A stretch of 14,009 nucleotides of DNA from CAYLJJ01 sp964384025 (GTDB lineage Bacteria > Myxococcota_A > Bradymonadia > UBA7976 > UBA1532): positions 1 through 14,009 of the forward strand of contig CAYLJJ010000129.1 in NCBI GenBank assembly GCA_964384025.1, written 5' to 3'. The position numbers and the translations under genes are program-made. The notes beneath the pieces were generated by a model, which was not told where the DNA came from, made no database searches, and was given only the letters and a program-made list of their open reading frames with translations. This document shows positions 6,595 to 13,958 of the stretch, piece after piece; the first letter of the stretch is position 1, and every line of letters begins with the position of its first letter.

Positions 6595-9500
6595 TCGTCA
6601 CCGCGACCGCGCTCCGCTTTCGCCCCTCAGTCTATGTTTTGATGCTCTTGGCGATCTTGATGGGGGGGGACGCCTATCGAAGCCTGCCCCTTGAGGCCGC
6701 CCCAGATATTCAGATCCCCCTCATCCTGGTGAGCACTCTCTACCCTGGAGTAGCCCCCGCAGATATCGAGAAGTTGCTCACCACCCCGCTGGAACGAGAG
6801 CTTAAGGATCTCAAGGATGTCAAAGAGATGGCCTCCACCAGCTCAGAGTCGATCTCCCTGATCAGCATCGAGTTTGAGTCTGGCGTCGATATGGATCAAG
6901 CCTACCAGCGGGTCAGAGACAAGGTGGACAAGGCGAGCAGTGATCTCCCCAAGGATGCTGAGGAGTCTAATCTGCTGGAGATCAACATCTCTGAGTTCCC
7001 CATCCTGCTGATCAACATCTCTGGCCCTCAAAGCCTGATGCGCCTCAAAGAGATCGCTGAGGGCATCGAAGATCGTATCGAGACGATCCCTGGTGTCTTG
7101 GAGGTGGAGCTGACAGGGGGACGGGAGCGAGAGATCCATATCGACCTCGATCCTCGACGGATGGCTTACTATAAGCTGGGGATGGGGCAGGTGATCGCCA
7201 GCATCCAACAGGAACACTTGGATATCCCTGGGGGCAAGCTCAAGTTGGCTGACTCAGAGTCCCTCCTGCGGATGTCGGGAGAGTATGAGGATGTTCAGAG
7301 GATGAGCGAGATCGTCCTTAAGGCTCCTCAGGGTTTTCCAGTCAAGCTCGCTGATGTGGGTCGCGTCCGTGATGATTTCAAGGAGCGTGAGAGCATCTCC
7401 AGGATCAACGGAGAGGAGTGCGTCACTCTCCGAGTCCAGAAGCGCTCTGGAGAGAACATCGTTCGCATCTCCGATGAGGTCAAAGCCCTCATGCGGGAGG
7501 TGGAGAGCAGCTACAAGGGTGAGATCAAGATCTCTATTCAACAGGATGAGTCTAAAGAGATCCGCAATATCGTCCGGGATCTGGAAAACAGCGTCATCAC
7601 CGGTCTTATCCTGGTCTTGGCGGTGCTCTTCTTCTGGATGGGGCTGCGCAACGCCTTCTTTGTCGCCATCGCCATTCCCCTCTCTCTGCTGATCACCTTC
7701 GCAGCCCTCTCTCTGATGGGGATCACCCTCAATATGGTGGTGCTCTTCTCGCTGATCATCGCTCTGGGGATGTTGGTGGACAACTCTATCGTGGTGGTAG
7801 AGTCGATCTTTCGCCACGCCTCTGAGGGCAGCTCTCGAAGTCGGGCAGCCTACGAGGGCACCAAGGAGGTGGCCTGGCCCATCATCGCTTCCACCGCGAC
7901 GACCATCGCTGCCTTTGGCCCTATGCTCTTCTGGCCTGATCTCATGGGGGAGTTTATGAGCTTTCTCCCCAAGACGGTGATCATCGCGCTTTTGGCCTCT
8001 CTCTTTGTTGCCCTGGTGATCAACCCTGTCATCGCTGCCAGCTTCCTGCGGGGCGGCGATGCGCTCTTTGACGCCAGCGGAGAGGCTCGCTCTCTGATCC
8101 TTAAGCTCTACCAGGGAAGCTTGCGTCTCAGCCTGCGCGTTCCCCTCCTCATCCTGCTCCTGGGGGGTGCCTCCTTGGCTTTGATCGTCTATACCTATGG
8201 GGAGCTGGGCGCTGGGGTGGAGTTCTTCCCCATCACCACCCCTGAGAAGGCTCAGATCCGCATCAAGGCTCCTTTGGGGACCCGTTTGGGGAAGACCGAT
8301 ATCCTGAGCCAAAAGGTAGAAGCGATCACCACCCAGGATGACAACACCAAGAACACCGTCGCCAACGTCGGCTTCTCTGGAGATATCTTTGGTGGCGGGA
8401 GCTCTAAGACCCACTCAGGGGTTCTGGACCTGGAGTTTAAGGATCGCCATGAGCGCAGCCACAGCACCTGGGACACCATCAAGCAGATGCGCCAGCAGCT
8501 CCTGGAGTTGACGGGAGCTGAGTATCGTATGGAGACCCAGAAGATGGGTCCTCCTACGGGCGCCCCGATCGATGTACGTATCTCTGGGGAGGATTATGAG
8601 ATCCTCCGTCAGGAAGCGGAGAAGATCAAAGCGCTCATCAAGGAGATCTCAGGGGTCGTGGATATCAAGGATGACTTTGACGCGGGCCTCCCCGAGTTGA
8701 AGATCCGCGTTGATCGAGAGAAGGCCAAGCGTCGCAAGATCGGCACCGCTTTGGTGGGTAATGCCATCCGCACCGCTTTCAATGGCAGCAAAGCTGGGGT
8801 TTTAAGAGAGGGAGATAAGGAGCATGAGATCATCGTGCGCTTTGACCCCCGCTTCCGAGGCTCGGTAGAGGATCTCCTGGATATCTATGTTTCGGGTAAG
8901 GATGATCTCCAAGTCCCCCTTCGAGATGTGACTCAACTTGAGGCGGTTGGAGGGGTGGGCAGCGTCCGTCATATCGATCGCAAGCGCAGCCTTTCGATCA
9001 CAGCAGATGTCTTGGAGCGCTCCTCCTCTGAGGTCTTGGCTGAGGTCCAAGAGGTACTGGGGACGCGCTATAAGCGCCCCAACGGCTACAGCCTACGCTT
9101 TGGAGGGGAGAGTGAGGAGCAGGACAAGGCAGCGGCCTTCCTCTCTCGCGCCTTCCTCATCGGCGTTTTCATCATGGCCCTGATCTTGATTACCCAGTTC
9201 AACTCCCTGCTCAAACCCCTGATCATCCTCGCCTCGGTGTTGATGTCGATGATGGGTGTCTTGGGGGGCTTACTGATCACCGGCAACAAGTTCAGCATCA
9301 TCATGACCGGCATGGGGCTCATCTCTCTCGCTGGAGTGGTGGTCAACAACGCCATCGTCCTGATGGACTACATCGACCAGCTCCGAGATCAGGGCGAGGC
9401 GCTGCTCAAGGCGATCATCCAGGCGGGTTTGGTGCGCTTTAGACCGGTGATGATGACCGCGATAACCACGATCTTGGGGATGCTTCCGATGGCGTTGGGC

Positions 9501-9698
9501 ATCAACATCGACTTCCGCAACCTCAGCTTTGACTCAGGGGGAGGCAGCACAGAGTGGTGGGGGCCGATGGCTCAGGCGATCATCTTTGGTCTGCTCTTCG
9601 CCACCATCATGACCCTGGTGATGGTTCCAGTGATGTATCTGTTGCAGGTGCAACTCTCAACCTGGGTAGATAAGCTCTTGAGAAGGGAGGCCCCGTGA
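6591..9698 (+). CDS. RND-family efflux pump, inner-membrane permease (AcrB/MdtB-like)
   Basis: A 1035-residue resistance-nodulation-division permease of normal family length with the usual duplicated plan: TM1, a large periplasmic porter loop (about 35-335), TM2-TM6, TM7, a second loop (about 560-860) and TM8-TM12. Family landmarks are YPGVAPADIEKLLTTPLE near the N-terminus and GMLVDNSIVVVESIFRH in TM4. In TM4 only the first of the AcrB Asp407/Asp408 pair is kept (Asp397, followed by Asn398). In TM10, GVVVNNAIVLMDYID has Asn919 where AcrB has Lys940. Such one-Asp variants exist in other RND clades, so the pump is probably still proton-driven with a simpler relay. It overlaps the MFP stop by 4 bp and the OMF start by 4 bp. 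An AGGAGG lies 13 bases upstream of the start. The substrate cannot be predicted (drug, lipid or metabolite), but it is not a CusA-type metal pump by obvious motif. Confidence 0.95.
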   Translation: MIVTATALRFRPSVYVLMLLAILMGGDAYRSLPLEAAPDIQIPLILVSTLYPGVAPADIEKLLTTPLERELKDLKDVKEMASTSSESISLISIEFESGVDMDQAYQRVRDKVDKASSDLPKDAEESNLLEINISEFPILLINISGPQSLMRLKEIAEGIEDRIETIPGVLEVELTGGREREIHIDLDPRRMAYYKLGMGQVIASIQQEHLDIPGGKLKLADSESLLRMSGEYEDVQRMSEIVLKAPQGFPVKLADVGRVRDDFKERESISRINGEECVTLRVQKRSGENIVRISDEVKALMREVESSYKGEIKISIQQDESKEIRNIVRDLENSVITGLILVLAVLFFWMGLRNAFFVAIAIPLSLLITFAALSLMGITLNMVVLFSLIIALGMLVDNSIVVVESIFRHASEGSSRSRAAYEGTKEVAWPIIASTATTIAAFGPMLFWPDLMGEFMSFLPKTVIIALLASLFVALVINPVIAASFLRGGDALFDASGEARSLILKLYQGSLRLSLRVPLLILLLGGASLALIVYTYGELGAGVEFFPITTPEKAQIRIKAPLGTRLGKTDILSQKVEAITTQDDNTKNTVANVGFSGDIFGGGSSKTHSGVLDLEFKDRHERSHSTWDTIKQMRQQLLELTGAEYRMETQKMGPPTGAPIDVRISGEDYEILRQEAEKIKALIKEISGVVDIKDDFDAGLPELKIRVDREKAKRRKIGTALVGNAIRTAFNGSKAGVLREGDKEHEIIVRFDPRFRGSVEDLLDIYVSGKDDLQVPLRDVTQLEAVGGVGSVRHIDRKRSLSITADVLERSSSEVLAEVQEVLGTRYKRPNGYSLRFGGESEEQDKAAAFLSRAFLIGVFIMALILITQFNSLLKPLIILASVLMSMMGVLGGLLITGNKFSIIMTGMGLISLAGVVVNNAIVLMDYIDQLRDQGEALLKAIIQAGLVRFRPVMMTAITTILGMLPMALGINIDFRNLSFDSGGGSTEWWGPMAQAIIFGLLFATIMTLVMVPVMYLLQVQLSTWVDKLLRREAP

Positions 9699-11008
9699 GT
9701 CCTCTCCTTGGCCTCCTGTTGCTGCTCTCTGAGCCTCTCTCTTTGGAGCAGGCCGAGGCTCTGGCTCTGGAGCACCACCCCAGTCTCAAAGAGCTGGAGG
9801 AGAACATCAAGCAGGCGGATCTCTTGATCAACCGAGCTTGGGCGATTCTGCTGCCTCGCCTCAGCCTCAGCGCTCAGCTCACCCGCAACGATCAGGAGAT
9901 CAGCTTTGATATGCCCGACTTTGAGGGCTTGATTCGCGCGGCGGTGGCAGAGAGCCAGGGGCTGCAGCCTCCACCGCCAGGGTCAGGGAACAGCACCATC
10001 ATCCAGGAGGAGTGGGGGCAGCGCTATGGCTTCACCGCGCGTATCCCTCTCTTTAACGCTCAGGCCTTTTCTCTCCTTGAGAACGCCAAGGACAACCTCA
10101 GCGCAACGCGACTTCAGCGAGCACAGCAGGAACAGAACCTACGCTTTGCCGTGAGCGTGGCCTACTACGGCCTCTGCTCTAACCAGGAGGCGTTGGAGGT
10201 CACAGCAGCGGATCTTAAGCGGGCCCAGCTTCAGCTTAAGATGGCTCAAAAGCGTCGGGATGTGGGTGTTGGGTTGCGGATTGAGGTCTTAGAAGCGGAG
10301 TTCTCTCTGAGCCAAGCTCGGCGGGCTCAATCCGACGCCAAGGACAGCCTTCGCTTGGCTCAGATCGCCCTGAGCTATCTCATCCATAGCCCTCCGCCCT
10401 TTGAGGTTCAGAGCCCCCCAAGGCCAGAACTCCCACAGGGAGATCTCAGGGGCCTCCAAGAGGAGGCGGAGCGCGAGCGCCCAGATCTCAAAGCTTTTCG
10501 GCTCCAACAGAAGATCGTCAGCCGCGACCGAGAGCACACGCTCAGCCGCTTCCTACCCACCTTTGACCTGACCTACAACTACAGTTGGGACTCTGCCGCT
10601 GGCTTTGGAGGAGAGCAGGGGAGCTGGAGGCTCATCTTTGGGGGGGAGTGGAGCCTCTTTGAGGGGGGAGATCGTCTAGCGGTCTTGGAGAGTCAGAAAT
10701 CGGAGCTCAGACAGATCGCCCAGCGCTATAGCGGCCAACTGCGCACTCTTCAGGAGCGGGTGGAGCGAGAACTCTTGGAGATTCAGAAATGGGAACGCAG
10801 CTTAAAACTGCGAGAACAGCAGGCGAAGCTGGCAGAAGAGAGCCAACATCTTGTCCAGGAACAATATAAGCGGGGCCTCGCCAAGGGTTTGGATCTCCAG
10901 GAGCTGAACCAGCGGCTTCGCCAAGCACATTTGGCGGTGATCTTAGCACGTCTTCAGAGGGATGTTAGCCTCCTCAAGCTCTATAAGACCTTAGGGCGAC
11001 TGAACTGA
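9695..11008 (+). CDS. TolC-family outer-membrane efflux channel (OMF)
   Basis: A 437-residue outer-membrane factor completing the tripartite efflux system. The GTG start overlaps the pump stop (GTGA, 9695-9698) and has GGAGG at 9686-9690. A short signal peptide (MSPLLGLLLLLSEPLS) lacks the usual positive charge. The mature part opens with LEQAEALALEHHPSLKELEENIKQA, typical of the first OEP helix. Two OEP repeats follow (about 16-215 and 245-437), each with a beta segment (LSLSAQLTRND; FDLTYNYSWDS) and long Gln/Arg/Ala-rich coiled coils (YYGLCSNQEALEVTAADLKR; QYKRGLAKGLDLQELNQRL). A Pro/Gly-rich insertion near 85-105 probably lies in an outer loop. The gene is last in the operon; no terminator is visible after it. 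Confidence 0.93.
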   Translation: MSPLLGLLLLLSEPLSLEQAEALALEHHPSLKELEENIKQADLLINRAWAILLPRLSLSAQLTRNDQEISFDMPDFEGLIRAAVAESQGLQPPPPGSGNSTIIQEEWGQRYGFTARIPLFNAQAFSLLENAKDNLSATRLQRAQQEQNLRFAVSVAYYGLCSNQEALEVTAADLKRAQLQLKMAQKRRDVGVGLRIEVLEAEFSLSQARRAQSDAKDSLRLAQIALSYLIHSPPPFEVQSPPRPELPQGDLRGLQEEAERERPDLKAFRLQQKIVSRDREHTLSRFLPTFDLTYNYSWDSAAGFGGEQGSWRLIFGGEWSLFEGGDRLAVLESQKSELRQIAQRYSGQLRTLQERVERELLEIQKWERSLKLREQQAKLAEESQHLVQEQYKRGLAKGLDLQELNQRLRQAHLAVILARLQRDVSLLKLYKTLGRLN

Positions 11009-11094
11009 ACAGACTGTAGCTACCAGCGAAGATCTGTGGAGACTCAAGGCTCTGTTTCAGATCCACTTTGTGTGGGGGAAAATCGCGCTGGTGA

Positions 11095-11490
11095 GTGATC
11101 GGTCAGGCGAAGGCTTGGGGACGAACCAGCGGACAGATCGACAACGCCATGATGTGGCTGAAGGCCCTGGGTCGTTGGGAGCATTATACTGGGCACCTCC
11201 GTAAAGATCTGCCCATTGTCCCCCTGGAGGCGATCAGAGAAGCGTTGGTGAACGCTGTTTGTCACCGGGACTATGCCATCATCGGCTCTCGCGTTCTCTT
11301 GGAGGTCTTCAGTTGCTCACCTACTCTATGCAGGTGATGAACGATATGGAGGGTCGGGGGCGCGGTTGGCCCAAAATCCGGCGAGTGATGCAGAGTTTTA
11401 ACGGCCTGGAGCCGGAGCTGGAAGAGGATCGAGAGCCGTTGGGTGAGAGTCACCCTGCCCCTCTTGGTGAAAGAGAAGATGGAGGAATGA
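11095..11490 (+). pseudogene. Degenerate AlbA_2/RecG-like ATP-binding protein gene
   Basis: Remnant of a transcriptional-regulator-like ATP-binding protein (AlbA_2 / HATPase_c_4 family). One frame (to about 11310) reads SGQIDNAMMWLKALGR and then PLEAIREALVNAVCHRDY, the family's hallmark ATP-binding helix. The frame then changes and the middle of the ATPase domain is missing. A second frame reads YSMQVMNDMEGRGRGWPKIRR, then FNGLEPELEEDRE (about 11323-11438), the family's C-terminal part. A second frame change inside a GAGAG run restores SRWVRVTLPLLVKEKMEE and the stop at 11488-11490. The N-terminal AlbA_2 domain is absent and an in-frame stop sits just before 11095. The gene is therefore broken by 5' loss, an internal deletion of perhaps 40-60 codons and a small GA-run deletion. 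Nothing recognisable is seen at 11009-11094. Confidence 0.82.
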
Positions 11491-11573
11491 AAATGGGAGC
11501 GCGACCCAAAAACAGCACCTCGCCGAGGAGCTTTGCCAAACGCAGTTGATCATAACCTTGACGCGCCTTCATT

Positions 11574-11602
11574 TTGTGAACACCTCTCTTGAGAGCTAAA
11601 CT
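11574..11602 (+). promoter_or_regulatory. Weak candidate promoter for the TSP3-repeat gene
   Basis: TTGTGA (11574-11579) and TAAACT (11597-11602), 17 bases apart, each match the sigma-70 consensus at four of six positions. They lie just ahead of the ribosome site and start at 11625. The rest of 11491-11624 shows nothing else convincing. Confidence 0.28.
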
Positions 11603-11624
11603 CTAAGCCTCACTCGGAGGAGAT

Positions 11625-12812
11625 ATGCAGAAGAGATGGCCGATAGGGCTCCTCCTACTCCTGCTTCCCTTACAGATTCAAGGAGCTGAGGGCGAGTATG
11701 ATCTCAAGGACGACAGCCAAGATGAACAGATCGACACAGATGAAGATGGCTTAGATGATTGGGATGAAGATCTCAACCGGAACGGAGTGGTTGATCCAGG
11801 AGAGAGCGATCCTCTTAACCCAGATACAGATGGCGATGGCCTCTTAGATGGAGAGGAGATCAAGAGCGATCCTCTCCTCGCTGACAGTGATGGAGATGGC
11901 TTAAACGATCTTATGGAGCTGATGGCGGGCTGTGATCCCAGAGAGGCGGATACAGATGAGGATGGTCTTTTAGACGGCCAAGAGGAGAGAGACCATGATG
12001 GAGAGAGAGACCCTGAGGAGACCGATCCCTTAAACCCAGATACAGATGGAGATGGTCTTTTAGACGGTGAGGAGGAGCGAGGAGCGCAGCCAACAGATCC
12101 CTTGAATCCAGACACTGATGGGGGAGGAGAAGAGGATGGTTCAGAGCGGATTATGGGGCGCGATCCACTTAACCCGGAGGATGATCGAGGCGGGCGGGAT
12201 TGGGATGGAGATGGCCTCAGTGACGCGGAAGAGTTGGAGTTGGGCTGTGATGTACGCAACCCGGACACAGACGGCGATGGGCTTGAGGATGGACAAGAGC
12301 TACAGATGGGCAGCGCTCCTCTCAATCCTGACACAGATGGAGATCTACTCAGCGATGGCCAGGAGAGGGAGCTGAACTTAGATCTCCTTCACCCAGATAC
12401 AGATCGAGATGGGTTAGAGGATGGCATAGAGTTTTATGGCAGCACCAACCCAGCACGGGCAGACAGCGATGGAGACCTCTTCTTAGATGGACAAGAGGAC
12501 AGAAATGGCAACGGCAGGGTCGACCCAGGTGAGACCGATCCCAATCAGGCAGACAGTGATGGAGATGGCTGGATAGATGGCAGAGACCCCTATCCTCTTG
12601 AGCCGAGCTTTAAGGAAGAGACCCCAACAGAGAGCGACAAAGGCGGAATACGGGCGTGTAGGGCTCACCTTGGCAGAGAGGAGAGCCTGCCAGTCTCACT
12701 CCTCCTGCTCTACCTGTTCAATCTAATAAGAGGGGCTCAAAGAGCCCGGTTCTTCAAAAGCTCCAGGAGATTGAGAGGCGAGGACTCCATCGGACCAGGC
12801 GGAAGGAGTTGA
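11625..12812 (+). CDS. Secreted thrombospondin type 3 (TSP3) repeat protein with C-terminal Cys/TM/basic tail
   Basis: A 395-residue, very acidic exported protein. MQKRWPIGLLLLLLPLQIQG is a signal peptide and GGAGGAG sits just upstream of the ATG. About twelve TSP3-type calcium-binding units run from residue 37 to about 330: DTDEDGLDD, DTDGDGLLDG (twice), DSDGDGLND, DTDEDGLLDG, DTDGGGEEDG, DWDGDGLSD, DTDGDGLEDG, DTDGDLLSDG, DTDRDGLEDG, DSDGDLFLDG and DSDGDGWIDG. Two EF-hand-like variants (DLNRNGVVDPGE, DRNGNGRVDPGE) are also present. TSP3 arrays are rigid, calcium-stabilised stalks. The tail has GGIRAC, a hydrophobic stretch (LPVSLLLLYLFNLI) and Arg/Lys-rich residues, resembling MYXO-CTERM-type sorting signals, then about 20 extra residues. 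The last 90 bp overlap the convergent gp19-family gene. The role is probably structural at the cell surface; no partner is evident. Confidence 0.87.
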   Translation: MQKRWPIGLLLLLLPLQIQGAEGEYDLKDDSQDEQIDTDEDGLDDWDEDLNRNGVVDPGESDPLNPDTDGDGLLDGEEIKSDPLLADSDGDGLNDLMELMAGCDPREADTDEDGLLDGQEERDHDGERDPEETDPLNPDTDGDGLLDGEEERGAQPTDPLNPDTDGGGEEDGSERIMGRDPLNPEDDRGGRDWDGDGLSDAEELELGCDVRNPDTDGDGLEDGQELQMGSAPLNPDTDGDLLSDGQERELNLDLLHPDTDRDGLEDGIEFYGSTNPARADSDGDLFLDGQEDRNGNGRVDPGETDPNQADSDGDGWIDGRDPYPLEPSFKEETPTESDKGGIRACRAHLGREESLPVSLLLLYLFNLIRGAQRARFFKSSRRLRGEDSIGPGGRS

Positions 12813-13808
12813 AGCCCCTGGAGCCTGTATTGGAGCACCCACCCGAGCAAAGCCTTGCCCAGAGGCTGAAACCTCAGCCTGCCTTTGAGCTTCAGCAGGC
12901 GCCGGGGGGGTGGGCTGTGAAGAGGCTCCTGGAGGTGTTGGACTTTCTGTAGTGGAGCTTCTGGAAGCGTCGAGAGAGGAGACGGCAGTATCAGGAGGGG
13001 AGACCAGACCCAGAGAAGAGTGAGCGACAGCCTGCCCCTCCTCCATCTGAGAGCGCACCTGTGCTGCGAGCTCATCTGCGCTGCTTGTCGCTGGATCCAT
13101 CAAACCTTCGATGAGATCCTGAACATCGGAGAGCAGCTCACCGGGTCGCTCTAGGAAGGCCGAGGCCTCCTCCAAGCCCTCCTCAATGAGCGCCAGGGTG
13201 CTCTGTGTTCTCTCTTGTAAGCCATCCAAGATCTCTTGACCGGCCTGTTGGATCGAATCTCTCCATCTCTCAGCGGCAGAGGAGGCAGCCTCCTGGAGTG
13301 TTTGGCCGAGTTGAAGACCCTTTAGGCTGGAGCCTAGAGCCTTGGACTTTGAGGAGCGCATCCCCTCGTGGACCAGCTCTAGAGACTCCAGGAAGATCTC
13401 TCCCTTTTCGGAGCTGAGATCTTCGGTGGAGAACTTCGCAGGCCAAGCATTTCTTAGGGTAAAGCGCTTTAGTTCCTTGAGATCGTCACTAAGAATCAAG
13501 ACATCCACATTACATCGGATCGCCTTAGGAGAGCGTCCAAGATCCTGCACACTCCTCATCCAATCCCAGAAGGTACTGTCGAGGGTGAAGCCTCGTTTGA
13601 GCGTGAGCTCCCCAAAGCTGCCCTGACCAGGGAGTTTGTGGGGGTTGAGGTTGCGTCCTCCCTCCTGTTGGGAGAGGACTTCAATCTCTGATTTGATCCC
13701 CGTGACCGCAGAGAAATGACCTACGATGAGTCCATCAATCTCCACCTTAAATCGGAAGCGGGTGGCCAATTCTGTTCGATTCATATTGCAGCTTAGCACC
13801 TCATCCAT
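12723..13808 (-). CDS. T4 gp19-family tail-tube-like protein of a contractile injection system, with long C-terminal extension
   Basis: A 361-residue protein. Residues about 16-150 match the gp19/tail-tube family (phage tail region proteins; Afp1/Afp5-like inner tube of extracellular contractile injection systems): FRFKVEIDGL, FSAVTGIKSEIEVL, then LTLKRGFTLDSTFWDWM, then FTLRNAWPAKFS and ESLELVHEGM. Family members usually end here, near 150 residues. This one continues with a helical, coiled-coil-like segment (about 160-255, rich in Ala, Gln, Glu and Leu) and a Pro/Ser/Thr/Ala-rich low-complexity tail (about 260-361). No other injection-system gene is in the window. The start is uncertain: Met1 has no clear ribosome site; Met9 (MNRTELATRF) resembles the usual family start and has GAGG about 14 bases upstream. 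The last 30 codons overlap the TSP3 gene. It could be a specialised tube subunit, a tube-linked cargo or a remnant; the core domain call is firm. Confidence 0.88.
   Translation of the reverse strand: MDEVLSCNMNRTELATRFRFKVEIDGLIVGHFSAVTGIKSEIEVLSQQEGGRNLNPHKLPGQGSFGELTLKRGFTLDSTFWDWMRSVQDLGRSPKAIRCNVDVLILSDDLKELKRFTLRNAWPAKFSTEDLSSEKGEIFLESLELVHEGMRSSKSKALGSSLKGLQLGQTLQEAASSAAERWRDSIQQAGQEILDGLQERTQSTLALIEEGLEEASAFLERPGELLSDVQDLIEGLMDPATSSADELAAQVRSQMEEGQAVAHSSLGLVSPPDTAVSSLDASRSSTTESPTPPGASSQPTPPAPAEAQRQAEVSASGQGFARVGAPIQAPGASTPSAWSDGVLASQSPGAFEEPGSLSPSY
12733..12747. terminator. Possible bidirectional hairpin in the convergent gene overlap
   Basis: GGGCTC-AAA-GAGCCC is a perfect six-pair hairpin with a three-base loop located where the two convergent genes overlap. 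On the minus strand it is followed by CTCTTATTAG, on the plus strand by GGTTCTTC, so the T-tracts are poor. It sits just before the stop of the leftward gene. Position suits a shared terminator, but strength is doubtful. Confidence 0.33.
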
Positions 13809-13841
13809 TTTTCGCGCAGGGCGATTTTCTCAAAAGAGTGC

Positions 13842-13869
13842 TTGACGAAAAGAGGATTCCTGATTAATT
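13842..13869 (+). promoter_or_regulatory. Probable promoter of tRNA-Asn
   Basis: TTGACG (13842-13847, five of six matches to the -35 consensus) is followed after 15-16 bases by ATTAAT or TTAATT (13863-13869). The region after it is GC-rich (GCGCAGCG), as in stable-RNA promoters. It ends 17 bases before the tRNA. The -10 is imperfect. Confidence 0.45.
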
Positions 13870-13885
13870 TGCGCAGCGTTGCTGA

Positions 13886-13958
13886 TCCGGCATAGCTCAG
13901 TTGGTAGAGCAATCGGCTGTTAACCGATTTGTCGCAGGTTCAAGTCCTGCTGCCGGAG
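13886..13958 (+). tRNA. tRNA-Asn (anticodon GTT)
   Basis: A complete 73-base cloverleaf: seven-pair acceptor stem TCCGGCA/TGCCGGA, D stem GCTC/GAGC, anticodon stem ATCGG/CCGAT around the loop CTGTTAA (anticodon GTT, Asn), variable loop TTGTC, and T stem GCAGG/CCTGC with loop TTCAAGT. The discriminator base is G, as is usual for tRNA-Asn. CCA is not encoded (CAA follows), so it must be added by the CCA-adding enzyme. It is divergent from the tail-tube gene. No clear terminator is seen in the remaining 51 bases. Confidence 0.97.

Noticed and set aside
7254..8414. Long minus-strand open frame antisense to the RND pump
   Set aside because: Its product is a His/Gln/Asp/Arg-rich string with no recognisable domain, as expected from the antisense of a biased gene; the pump on the other strand is certain.
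11678..12334. Minus-strand open frame rich in Ser and Pro opposite the TSP3 gene
   Set aside because: The repeated SPSVSG pattern is the antisense image of the DTDGDG repeats.
12723..13808. Complete contractile injection-system locus
   Set aside because: Only one gp19-like gene is present; no sheath, baseplate, spike or ATPase gene is seen in the window.
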